Made by a program: the position numbers and the translations under genes. A stretch of DNA of 64,000 nucleotides from CAG-103 sp963627135 (lineage in GTDB: Bacteria > Bacillota > Clostridia > Oscillospirales > Oscillospiraceae), in the NCBI GenBank assembly GCA_963627135.1, contig CAVFZY010000007.1:62001-126000 (forward strand), written 5' to 3'. Shown piece by piece: positions 7,960-14,182 of the stretch. The first letter of the stretch is position 1. Each line of letters opens with the position of its first letter. A model generated the notes under the pieces. It saw only the letters and a list, made by a program, of their open reading frames with translations, searched no databases and was not told the origin of the DNA.

Positions 7960-8652
7960 TCAGTAACCGTCGGCCTGCAGCGCGGCACGCAGCTTTTCAA
8001 TGGCCTTTTTCTCGATGCGCGAGACGTACGACCGGCTGATGCCGCAGCGCTGCGCGGTCTCGCGCTGCGTCAGCGCCTCGCCGCCGCCGATGGCGTAGCG
8101 CAGGCGGATAATCTCCGCCTCGCGCGCATCGAGAACTTCGTCGATGCAGCGCCGCAGCGCCCGGCTGACCTCGTCCGCCTGGAGATGTTCGTCCATGTCG
8201 TCGTCCTCGGACAGGATGTCGATCAGCGACAGGCTGTTGCCGTCGCCGTCCGTGTCGAGCACGTCCGAGAGCAGCATTTCCGATGCGTTCTTGCGCGTGC
8301 TGCGAAAATACATCAGGATCTCGTTTTCGGCGCATTTGCTGGCGTATGTCGCCAGACGCACGCCCTTATCCGGACGGTAGGTGTTGATGCCCTTGATGAG
8401 CCCAATCGTGCCGATTGAGATCAGGTCGTCCGTGTCGTCATAGTGCGTGTAGTATTTTTTGATGATGTGCGCCACCAGCCGCAGGTTGCGCTCAATGAGC
8501 ACGTTGCGCGCCTCCAGGTCACCCTGCAGCCAGGCGTCGAGATATTTGCGTTCCTCGGCCTCGCTCAGCGGGCGCGGGAAGGAGCCGCCGGGGGTCAGGC
8601 GCAGCATCAGAAATGCACTGCTCATCATCAGCATCAGGGTACTGTACAGCAT
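7960..8652 (-). CDS. sigK: Sporulation sigma factor SigK (pro-sigma-K form)
   Basis: A 230-residue sigma factor matching the late mother-cell factor sigma-K. The first ~20 residues are hydrophobic (MLYSTLMLMMSSAFLML), like the pro-sequence that SpoIVFB removes in Bacillus. Then comes FPRPLSEAEERKYL, region 2 with RNLRLVAHIIKKYY and DLISIGTIGLIKGINTY, and region 4 with TQRETAQRCGISRSYVSRIEKKAIEKL. The reading frame is continuous, with no skin-type insertion. ATG 8652 follows CGGAGGG on the minus strand; the longer start at 8739 lacks one. A BofA homologue about 16 kb away would inhibit processing of this protein, supporting a spore-forming or recently spore-forming organism. Confidence 0.9.
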   Translation of the reverse strand: MLYSTLMLMMSSAFLMLRLTPGGSFPRPLSEAEERKYLDAWLQGDLEARNVLIERNLRLVAHIIKKYYTHYDDTDDLISIGTIGLIKGINTYRPDKGVRLATYASKCAENEILMYFRSTRKNASEMLLSDVLDTDGDGNSLSLIDILSEDDDMDEHLQADEVSRALRRCIDEVLDAREAEIIRLRYAIGGGEALTQRETAQRCGISRSYVSRIEKKAIEKLRAALQADGY

Positions 8653-8696
8653 TTTTAGCCCTCCGTTTCTGCCTGAGGTTATTCTATTCGGTGGCT

Positions 8697-8710
8697 GCAA
8701 GTACACTTGC
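8697..8710. promoter_or_regulatory. Inverted repeat upstream of sigK
   Basis: GCAAGT-AC-ACTTGC, two perfect 6-base arms with a 2-base spacer, 45 bp upstream of the sigK start. It could be an operator for a sporulation regulator. No promoter consensus was convincing beside it. Confidence 0.3.
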
Positions 8711-8809
8711 CTGCCACACAATTTTCCGGATGTGCGCAAATGTTACACAACCGAGTGTTGATTATTGAATAAAAAATGACGGCGCGACCAAGAAAATTAC
8801 ACGTTATAC

Positions 8810-8838
8810 TTGACAAAATCACCAAAAAGCGTTAATCT
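8810..8838 (+). promoter_or_regulatory. Sigma-A-type promoter for the 69-residue orphan
   Basis: TTGACA (8810-8815), 17-bp spacer, TAATCT (8833-8838), about 68 bp before the ATG at 8906. Confidence 0.65.
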
Positions 8839-8905
8839 TTGAACAGCAAGGTCATTCCAGATTGAAAAATGGCCGGTGTGCTCAAAATTGAAAGGAGAAC
8901 ATATC

Positions 8906-9115
8906 ATGGATTACAAAACTCTGAGTGTTAAGACGTTTATCGAGGACATGAACGGCAAGGAAATCATGATGAAGACGGTTCCGTCCCTGACCAAGTATCC
9001 CCTGAAGCTCTTCTACAAGAAGACCGTCGGCGACATCGTTGACCTCGTTCTCAGTAAGAAGCTCGTTCCGGAAGAGGCCGTCCAGGCTTTCATCAAGGAC
9101 GTCGAGGCACTCTAA
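8906..9115 (+). CDS. Small protein of unknown function (69 aa)
   Basis: I do not recognise this family. The 69-residue product is mostly helical by composition, rich in Lys and Val, with no signal peptide, membrane segment, Cys pair or known motif. The pattern VGDIVDLVLSKKLVPEEAVQAFI suggests a small packed domain. Coding is supported by a clear promoter 68 bp upstream, AAAGGAGAA before ATG 8906, and a strong terminator 18 bp past the stop. It is therefore a free-standing single-gene transcript. It lies divergently from sigK across a 250-bp spacer. Its isolation with its own strong signals suggests high expression, but no function can be assigned. Confidence 0.75.
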   Translation: MDYKTLSVKTFIEDMNGKEIMMKTVPSLTKYPLKLFYKKTVGDIVDLVLSKKLVPEEAVQAFIKDVEAL

Positions 9116-9133
9116 GTTATCTCATATGCAACA

Positions 9134-9166
9134 GATCCCCTGTCGGCCGGCAGGGGATCGTTTTTT
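9134..9166 (+). terminator. Intrinsic terminator after the 69-aa gene
   Basis: GATCCCCTG and CAGGGGATC form a 9-bp stem around an 8-base loop, followed by G and six Ts. Confidence 0.9.
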
Positions 9167-9219
9167 GCTGTTTTGGTTTACATAACCCATGCTTTGCGCC
9201 AAAGAACGCAAAAAGCGGA

Positions 9220-9248
9220 TTGACAATTCGTTTAACTTGTGGTACAAA
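9220..9248 (+). promoter_or_regulatory. Sigma-A-type promoter for the AbrB-ABC transporter operon
   Basis: TTGACA (9220-9225), 17-bp spacer, TACAAA (9243-9248), 40 bp before the start at 9288. Confidence 0.6.
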
Positions 9249-9287
9249 GTAAGAAAAGTAATACGATTCTTACAGGAGGCGGATCGC

Positions 9288-9581
9288 ATGGAGACCATGC
9301 AGGACAAATTCATGACCACGGTGCGCATCGGCCCGAAGGGGCAGATCGTGATCCCGAAGGAGGTGCGCGCGATGTTCGGCCTCGAGCCGGGGGACTCGCT
9401 CATCCTGCTGGCCGACCGCGAGCGCGGCATCGCGCTGCAGAGCAGCCGGTATTATGATTCTTTCGTGCGCGCGGTGTTCGACCAGGGCGCGAAAGCGGCG
9501 GCACCCGGCGTGCCCGAAGAGCAGACGCAGGTGTTTGCCTCCGCGCTGGAGCAGGAACTGAATAGGGGGGACGGCGCGTGA
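9288..9581 (+). CDS. AbrB/MazE-fold transcriptional regulator
   Basis: A 97-residue protein whose first ~50 residues are a SpoVT/AbrB swapped-hairpin DNA-binding domain: TTVRIGPKGQIVIPKEVRAMFGLEPGDSL, seen here as RIGPKGQIVIPKEVR then GLEPGDSL. The C-terminal half has no recognisable domain and is probably for dimerisation or effector response. ATG 9288 follows ACAGGAGGCGG. The stop overlaps the GTG start of the ABC ATPase (GTGA), so regulator and transporter are translationally coupled. The likely role is autoregulation of this three-gene operon. No antitoxin partner is present, so a MazE-type toxin system is unlikely. Confidence 0.85.
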   Translation: METMQDKFMTTVRIGPKGQIVIPKEVRAMFGLEPGDSLILLADRERGIALQSSRYYDSFVRAVFDQGAKAAAPGVPEEQTQVFASALEQELNRGDGA

Positions 9582-10327
9582 ACATTCTGGAAGTGGAGGG
9601 CCTGTGCAAGACCTATCCGGCGTTCCGACTGCGCGACGTGTCGTTCGCGGTGGCGCCGGGGACCATCATGGGCTTCATCGGGCGCAATGGTGCCGGCAAG
9701 AGCACGACCATCAAGTCCATGCTCAATCTCGTGCATCCGGACAGCAGCCGCGTGACCATGTTTGGGCAGGATTTTTACGCCAATGAGCCTGCCTGCAAGC
9801 AGCAGCTCGGCGTGGTGCTCGGCGGCGTGGACTTTTACCCGAATAAAAAGCTGCGCACCATCACGAACGTGACGCGGACGTTTTATGACCGCTGGGACGA
9901 GAACAAATACCGGCACTACCTGCAGCTGTTCGCGCTCGACGAGACGAAGAAGGTCTCGCAGCTCTCGTCCGGCATGCGCATGAAGTATATGCTCGCGCTC
10001 GCGCTGTCGCACGATGCGCGCCTGCTCATCCTCGACGAGCCGACGAGTGGGCTCGATCCCGTGTCGCGCGACGAGCTCATGGAGCTGTTTCGCGGTGTGG
10101 TCAAAAGCGGCGAGCGCAGCATCCTGTTTTCGACGCACATCACGTCCGACCTCGAAAAGTGCGCCTCGCACATCACGATGATCAAAGACGGGCAGGTCCT
10201 GTGCAGCGACACGCGCGACGGCTTTCTCGCGCGCTATCGCACGCAGTTCGGCGACGGGCAGATGTCGCTCGAGGACATTCTTGTTCGCGTGGAAAGGAGA
10301 AGCTATGACAGCGAAGATTTTCTCTAA
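9578..10327 (+). CDS. ABC transporter ATP-binding protein
   Basis: A 249-residue nucleotide-binding subunit. It has Walker A GRNGAGKSTT (near residue 39), Walker B LLILDEPTSGLDPVSRDEL, and a switch His in FSTHITSDLEKCA. The ABC signature is LSSGM in place of LSGGQ, a change seen in YtrB/YhcH-like exporters of the ABC-2 type. The gene starts with GTG overlapping abrB and ends 23 bases inside the permease gene, so all three are one operon. Substrate cannot be read from the sequence. GntR- or AbrB-linked ABC-2 pairs in Firmicutes are often drug or peptide exporters, which is an analogy only. Confidence 0.9.
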   Translation: MNILEVEGLCKTYPAFRLRDVSFAVAPGTIMGFIGRNGAGKSTTIKSMLNLVHPDSSRVTMFGQDFYANEPACKQQLGVVLGGVDFYPNKKLRTITNVTRTFYDRWDENKYRHYLQLFALDETKKVSQLSSGMRMKYMLALALSHDARLLILDEPTSGLDPVSRDELMELFRGVVKSGERSILFSTHITSDLEKCASHITMIKDGQVLCSDTRDGFLARYRTQFGDGQMSLEDILVRVERRSYDSEDFL

Positions 10328-10955
10328 GGATCTGCGCCTCGCGGCGCACCCAATGATGTATGTGTTCGCGCTCTTCGGCGTCATGCTCATTATCCCGAAC
10401 TATCCGTACACGGTCGTGTTTTTCTACGGTCTGCTTGGTATTTTCTTCACGTTCCTCAACGGCCGCGAGAATAAGGATGTCGATTACTGCGCCGTGCTTC
10501 CGGTCACGAAGCGCGACCAGGTGCGCGCCCGCGCCTGGCTCGTCGTGGCGGTGGAGCTGGCGGAGCTTGTGATTGCGGTCACGTTCGCGTTCCTCTCCGC
10601 GCGCATCAACCCCAACGGCACGAACCTCGCCGGCATCGATGCAAACGTGGCGCTCTTCGGCTCCGTGCTGCTGATCTACGGCGTGTTCAACGTCGTGTTC
10701 CTGCCCGTGTTTTATAAGACGGCCATCCGCGCCGGACGGGCGTTTCTGCTTGCGGTCATCCCGATGACGGTGCTCATGGTACTCGTCGAGGCGTTGTCCC
10801 ATTTCCCGGTCGTCGGGCCGTATCTCGATGCGACCGACGCGGCCGGTCAGGTGCGGCAGCTGCCGGTGCTGGCCGTGGGGCTGGCGGCGTTTGCGCTGCT
10901 GTCGTGGCTGGCGTACCGGAAGGCGGCCAGAAACTACGAGCGGGTCGATCTGTGA
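10305..10955 (+). CDS. ABC-2-type transporter permease
   Basis: A 216-residue membrane protein with about six hydrophobic segments, including MMYVFALFGVMLII, TVVFFYGLLGIFFTF and FLLAVIPMTVLMVLV. The motif NGRENKDVDYCAVLPVTKRDQV between the first segments is typical of short ABC-2 permeases: a cytoplasmic loop of LPVTRxD type. ATG 10305 follows AAAGGAGAAG and overlaps the ATPase gene. With the preceding ATPase it would form a homodimeric half-transporter. The terminator at 10993 ends the operon. Confidence 0.85.
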   Translation: MTAKIFSKDLRLAAHPMMYVFALFGVMLIIPNYPYTVVFFYGLLGIFFTFLNGRENKDVDYCAVLPVTKRDQVRARAWLVVAVELAELVIAVTFAFLSARINPNGTNLAGIDANVALFGSVLLIYGVFNVVFLPVFYKTAIRAGRAFLLAVIPMTVLMVLVEALSHFPVVGPYLDATDAAGQVRQLPVLAVGLAAFALLSWLAYRKAARNYERVDL

Positions 10956-10992
10956 CGGGGACTTGCCGGAACGCAAAAAATATGTTATCCTG

Positions 10993-11024
10993 AAAAGCAG
11001 CTCATACGAGCTGCTTTTTATTTT
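10993..11024 (+). terminator. Intrinsic terminator after the ABC operon
   Basis: AAAAGCAGCTC-ATAC-GAGCTGCTTTT with a following TATTTTT. A promoter-like TTGCCG-17-TATCCT lies at 10963-10991, just before the hairpin. Confidence 0.8.
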
Positions 11025-11042
11025 TGTCCGGGAGGGACCTGC

Positions 11043-11804
11043 ATGAAGAACAAACGTCTCTGGCTGTCGGTGGCGCTGACGGTCCTGGTTGTCGTGTGCG
11101 CCATGCTCATCCTCTCGCGCGTCAATGAGGCGCGCAGCAATGCCGCGCCCGCAGCGCCGACGGATCTGATCCTTCCGCCGGACATCCAGACGACGGCGAA
11201 GCCGGATACAAAGAAGTACGACGATCTGCCGAATGTGGATATTTCCTCCTGGGAGTATCTCATCGCGAGTCAGGCGCATAATATCAGTGACTATGTTCCG
11301 GACGTGAGCAAAATCAGCGGTTCGCAGTCCACATTCGATTCCCGCGCCGTCGATGCGCTCAACGCGCTGCTCCAGGCGGCGAAGGACGCCGGCTGGAGCC
11401 CATATATCTACTGCGCTTACCGCCCGTATCTCACGCAGAAGCAGCAGTATGAGGACCAGGTCAGCGAGAACATGCGCAACGGCGATACCCTCGACGAGGC
11501 CGAGACGGCTGCGGCGCGCGTCGCCGCGCCCCCCGGCACGAGCGATCATCAGACTGGCCTCGGCGCGGACATCGTCGACCAGTACTATTCCTCGCTGAGC
11601 GTGGACACGGTCAACGCGCGCTTTCTGACCTGGCTTGCCGACAACTGCGCGGACTACGGCTTCGTTATCCGCTACCCATCGGACAAGGTCAGCATCACCG
11701 GACGCAACGAGCCGTGGCACGTGCGCTATGTCGGCGATGCGGCGGCGCAGTTCATGACTGAGCACAACCTCTGCCTGGAGGAATTCGTGGCGCTGTACCA
11801 GTAA
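11043..11804 (+). CDS. M15B (VanY/DacB-type) D-alanyl-D-alanine carboxypeptidase
   Basis: A 253-residue membrane-anchored zinc peptidase that trims the terminal D-Ala of peptidoglycan stem peptides. Residues ~5-24 form a signal anchor (LWLSVALTVLVVVCAMLIL) without a lipobox Cys. A Pro-rich spacer leads to the M15 domain. Its zinc and catalytic motifs are visible: SDHQTGLGADIVD (His and Asp ligands) and EPWHVRYVG (catalytic Glu and third His ligand), plus YRPYLTQKQQYE. ATG 11043 follows GGGAGGGACC. It is monocistronic by position, after a terminator and before the rimP promoter. Without vanH/vanA neighbours there is no sign of a glycopeptide-resistance role; housekeeping wall trimming is more likely. 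Confidence 0.9.
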   Translation: MKNKRLWLSVALTVLVVVCAMLILSRVNEARSNAAPAAPTDLILPPDIQTTAKPDTKKYDDLPNVDISSWEYLIASQAHNISDYVPDVSKISGSQSTFDSRAVDALNALLQAAKDAGWSPYIYCAYRPYLTQKQQYEDQVSENMRNGDTLDEAETAAARVAAPPGTSDHQTGLGADIVDQYYSSLSVDTVNARFLTWLADNCADYGFVIRYPSDKVSITGRNEPWHVRYVGDAAAQFMTEHNLCLEEFVALYQ

Positions 11805-11828
11805 GTGTTTGCCGGCGCAAAAAAAGGC

Positions 11829-11857
11829 TTGCATTGTCCGGCGCGGGATGGTATGAT
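11829..11857 (+). promoter_or_regulatory. Promoter of the rimP-nusA-infB operon
   Basis: TTGCAT (11829-11834), 17-bp spacer, TATGAT (11852-11857). It lies 97 bp before rimP. Confidence 0.7.
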
Positions 11858-11886
11858 ATTGCCGTACGAAGGAAGCAGGATTTTAC

Positions 11887-11912
11887 AGAGTGGGCACCCG
11901 CCCACTCTTTTT
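11887..11912 (+). terminator. Attenuator-like hairpin in the rimP leader
   Basis: AGAGTGGGC-ACCC-GCCCACTCT followed by Ts, a complete intrinsic-terminator shape. It sits about 25-50 nt after the predicted transcript start and 42 bp before the rimP ATG. Because it lies between the promoter and its operon, it probably controls read-through. Confidence 0.75.
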
Positions 11913-11953
11913 CTTGAGGTCTTTCAAAGTGTCAGAAAATGGAATGGTGATCT

Positions 11954-12409
11954 ATGAGTAAATTGACAGACGCCGTCCTGGCGCTGGCCGAGCCTGTGGC
12001 TGCGCAGCAGGGGTGCGAGATCTGGGACGTGGAGTACGTCAAGGAAGCGGGCAGCCGCTACCTGCGTGTGTATATCGACAAGCCGGACGGTGTGTCGATC
12101 CGGGACTGCGAGGATTTCAGCCGCGCGCTCGATCCGATCCTCGACGAGGCCGACCCCATCCCCGACAGCTATATTTTCGAGGTGTCGTCCGCGGGGGCGG
12201 AGCGGCAGCTCAAGCGCCCGAGCGATTTTGCGCGCTTTCTCGGCGCACAGGTCGAGGTACGGCTCTATCAGCCGGTCGACGGCAGCAAGGTGCACATCGG
12301 CACGCTCGAACAGTATGACAACGGGGACGTGACCGTCTCCGACGGCAAGACCCGCCGTGTCTTTCAAAAATCCGCCATCGCACAGGTGCGCCTGCACCTG
12401 ACCATATAA
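11954..12409 (+). CDS. rimP: RimP, 30S ribosome maturation factor
   Basis: A 151-residue protein needed for 30S subunit assembly. It has the N-terminal RimP domain (CEIWDVEYVKEAGSRYLRVY, then DCEDFSRALDPILDE and YIFEVSSAGAERQLKRP) and a C-terminal SH3-like domain. It is the first gene of the operon in the usual Firmicutes order and precedes nusA by 17 bp. ATG 11954 lies after GGAATGGTGATCT. The 96-bp leader carries the terminator-like hairpin described separately. Confidence 0.95.
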   Translation: MSKLTDAVLALAEPVAAQQGCEIWDVEYVKEAGSRYLRVYIDKPDGVSIRDCEDFSRALDPILDEADPIPDSYIFEVSSAGAERQLKRPSDFARFLGAQVEVRLYQPVDGSKVHIGTLEQYDNGDVTVSDGKTRRVFQKSAIAQVRLHLTI

Positions 12410-12426
12410 GGAAAGGGAATTCGACC

Positions 12427-13479
12427 ATGAACGCAGAATTTTTTGACGCAGTTGCAGATATCGAAAAAGAAAAAGGTATTCCGCGCGAATATATGTATGA
12501 GAAGATCCGCCAGGCCATGCTGACGGCGTTCCGCAAGGACACGCCCGACTGCGAGGACAACGTGGAGGTCATTCTCGACGAGGACAAAAAGAAGATCGAA
12601 ATGGTCGTCAAGAAGACGGTCGTCGCGCGCGTCATCGACCCGTATGTCGAGATCAGCGAGGAAGCGGCGCACCGCATCAGCAAGCGTGCCAAGATTGGTG
12701 ACATTGTCAGCGTCCCGGTCGAGACCAAGCAGTTCGGCCGCATCGCGGCGCAGGCAGCCAAGCAGGTCATCATTCAGGGCATCCGCGAGGCGGAGCGCGG
12801 CATGATCTATGAGGAGTTCAACTCCAAGGAGCACGAGATCCTCACCGGCGTTGTCAATAAGATCGACCCGCGCACCGGCTGCGCGTTTTTGAAGATCAGC
12901 TCCAACTCGGACTATACCGAGGCCATGCTCGCCCCGGCGGAGTGCATCCGCGGCGAGGTGCTGCATGAGGGCGACCGCATCAAGGTCTACGTGGTCGAGG
13001 TGCGCAACAGCACGCGTGGCCCGCAGGTGCTTATCAGCCGGACGCATCCCGGCCTGGTCAAGCGCCTGTTCGAGCTCGAGGTGCCGGAGATCTTCGACGG
13101 CACGGTCGAGATCAAGTCCATCGCCCGCGAAGCTGGCAGCCGCACGAAGATGGCCGTCTGGGCGGAGGACCCGGTCATCGACCCGATCGGTGCCTGCGTC
13201 GGCCCGAAGGGCGGCCGTGTCGCGAGCGTCGTCAACGAGCTCGGCGGTGAGAAGATCGACATCGTCAAGTACAGCGAGGTGCCGGAGGAATTCATCGCGG
13301 CCGCGCTGGCACCGTCCGATGTGCTGGAAGTGACCTTGCTCGACGAGGGCAAGAGCTGCCGCGTCATCGTGCCGGATAACCAGCTCTCGCTCGCCATCGG
13401 CAAGGAAGGGCAGAACGCCCGCCTGGCCGCAAAGCTCACCGGCTATAAGATCGACATCAAGCCCGAGAGCGAGGCGTAA
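12427..13479 (+). CDS. nusA: NusA transcription termination/antitermination factor
   Basis: A 350-residue RNA polymerase-binding factor promoting pausing and intrinsic termination. The N-terminal polymerase-binding domain is at residues 1-~125 (FFDAVADIEKEKGIPREYMYEKI). An S1 domain follows (~135-200), then two KH domains, with EVPEIFDGTVEIKSIAREAGSRTK and VGPKGGRVASVVNELGGEKID for KH1 and DNQLSLAIGKEGQNARLAAKLTG for KH2. It lacks the C-terminal acidic repeats of enterobacterial NusA, as is normal in Firmicutes. AAGGAAAGG precedes ATG 12427. Its position behind an attenuator-like hairpin is consistent with self-control through termination. Confidence 0.96.
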   Translation: MNAEFFDAVADIEKEKGIPREYMYEKIRQAMLTAFRKDTPDCEDNVEVILDEDKKKIEMVVKKTVVARVIDPYVEISEEAAHRISKRAKIGDIVSVPVETKQFGRIAAQAAKQVIIQGIREAERGMIYEEFNSKEHEILTGVVNKIDPRTGCAFLKISSNSDYTEAMLAPAECIRGEVLHEGDRIKVYVVEVRNSTRGPQVLISRTHPGLVKRLFELEVPEIFDGTVEIKSIAREAGSRTKMAVWAEDPVIDPIGACVGPKGGRVASVVNELGGEKIDIVKYSEVPEEFIAAALAPSDVLEVTLLDEGKSCRVIVPDNQLSLAIGKEGQNARLAAKLTGYKIDIKPESEA

Positions 13480-13500
13480 AACGAAAGGAGGCAGTCACCC

Positions 13501-13773
13501 ATGCCCAAGTCCATTCCTCAGCGGCAGTGCGTCGGCTGCCGTGAAAAGAAGCCCAAGCCGGAGCTCATCCGGGTGGTGCGCGCGCCCGATGGGGCCATCT
13601 CACTCGATGCGCGCGGCAAGGCGGCGGGCCGCGGTGCGTATCTGTGCCCGAAGGCCGCATGCCTGAAAAAGGCGCAGAAAAACCGCGCGCTCGAGCGCGC
13701 GTTCGGCGTGCCCATCCCGGCGGAGATCTACGAGCAGCTCGCAGCGGAACTGGAGGTGCTCGGCGACGGATAA
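13501..13773 (+). CDS. ylxR: YlxR/RnpM-family RNA-binding protein
   Basis: A 90-residue basic protein of the DUF448 family. It has the family motifs QRQCVGCREKKPKPELIRVVR and GRGAYLCPKAACLKKAQKN, the latter forming a conserved basic face. In Bacillus the family member (RnpM) has been reported to bind RNase P RNA; nucleoid-associated roles have also been proposed. AAAGGAGG lies upstream of ATG 13501. It sits between nusA and ylxQ as in most Firmicutes. Confidence 0.92.
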   Translation: MPKSIPQRQCVGCREKKPKPELIRVVRAPDGAISLDARGKAAGRGAYLCPKAACLKKAQKNRALERAFGVPIPAEIYEQLAAELEVLGDG

Positions 13774-13795
13774 AGCAGCCAACTATCTCGGCCTC

Positions 13796-14182
13796 ATGCG
13801 CAAGGCCGGGCGCATCGCGCTCGGGGAGCATGACGCCGGAGCGGCGGCACGCTCCGGCAAGGCGTGCCTGCTGCTGCTGGCGCAGGACGCATCGGACAAT
13901 GCGCGCAAGCGCGCCGAGGGCTTTGCCCATGCGGCGCAGGCGCCGCTGCTGCGCCTGCCGTACACGAAGCAGGCGCTGTCCGACCGGCTCGACAAGACCG
14001 GCTGCGCCATCGCGGCGGTTACCGATCCGGGGCTGGCGAAGGCCTTTTTGTCTGCGCTGGCACAGGTGGATCCGGAGCAATACAGCAACACGGCGGCAGA
14101 GCTTGCCGCACAGACGAGAATAGACAAGGGCACGGCGCAGACAAGCGGCGGGCGCAACGGCAAGAGGAGGAAACAAGTATGA
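13796..14182 (+). CDS. ylxQ: YlxQ, L7Ae-family ribosomal/RNA-binding protein (start uncertain)
   Basis: An L7Ae/L30e-fold protein that should bind kink-turn RNA. From the first canonical start (ATG 13796) it has 128 residues beginning MRKAGRIALGE, followed by RSGKACLLLLAQDASDNARKR and LPYTKQALS. Conserved family sequence clearly continues upstream in frame: codons from 13766 read T-D-K-A-A-N-Y-L-G-L before the ATG. No ATG, GTG or TTG lies in this frame before the previous stop. GAGGTG at 13753-13758 is well placed for an ACG start at 13766. The 3' end overlaps infB by four bases (ATGA). The C-terminal ~30 residues are Gly/Arg/Lys-rich and poorly conserved. Confidence 0.75.
   Translation: MRKAGRIALGEHDAGAAARSGKACLLLLAQDASDNARKRAEGFAHAAQAPLLRLPYTKQALSDRLDKTGCAIAAVTDPGLAKAFLSALAQVDPEQYSNTAAELAAQTRIDKGTAQTSGGRNGKRRKQV

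Noticed and set aside
9288..9581. AbrB-type protein as a MazE-like antitoxin
   Set aside because: The following gene is an ABC ATPase, not a toxin of MazF or VapC type.
11043..11804. VanY-type glycopeptide-resistance gene
   Set aside because: No vanHAX or two-component genes nearby, and the ddl in the window looks like a D-Ala-D-Ala enzyme; a housekeeping carboxypeptidase is simpler.
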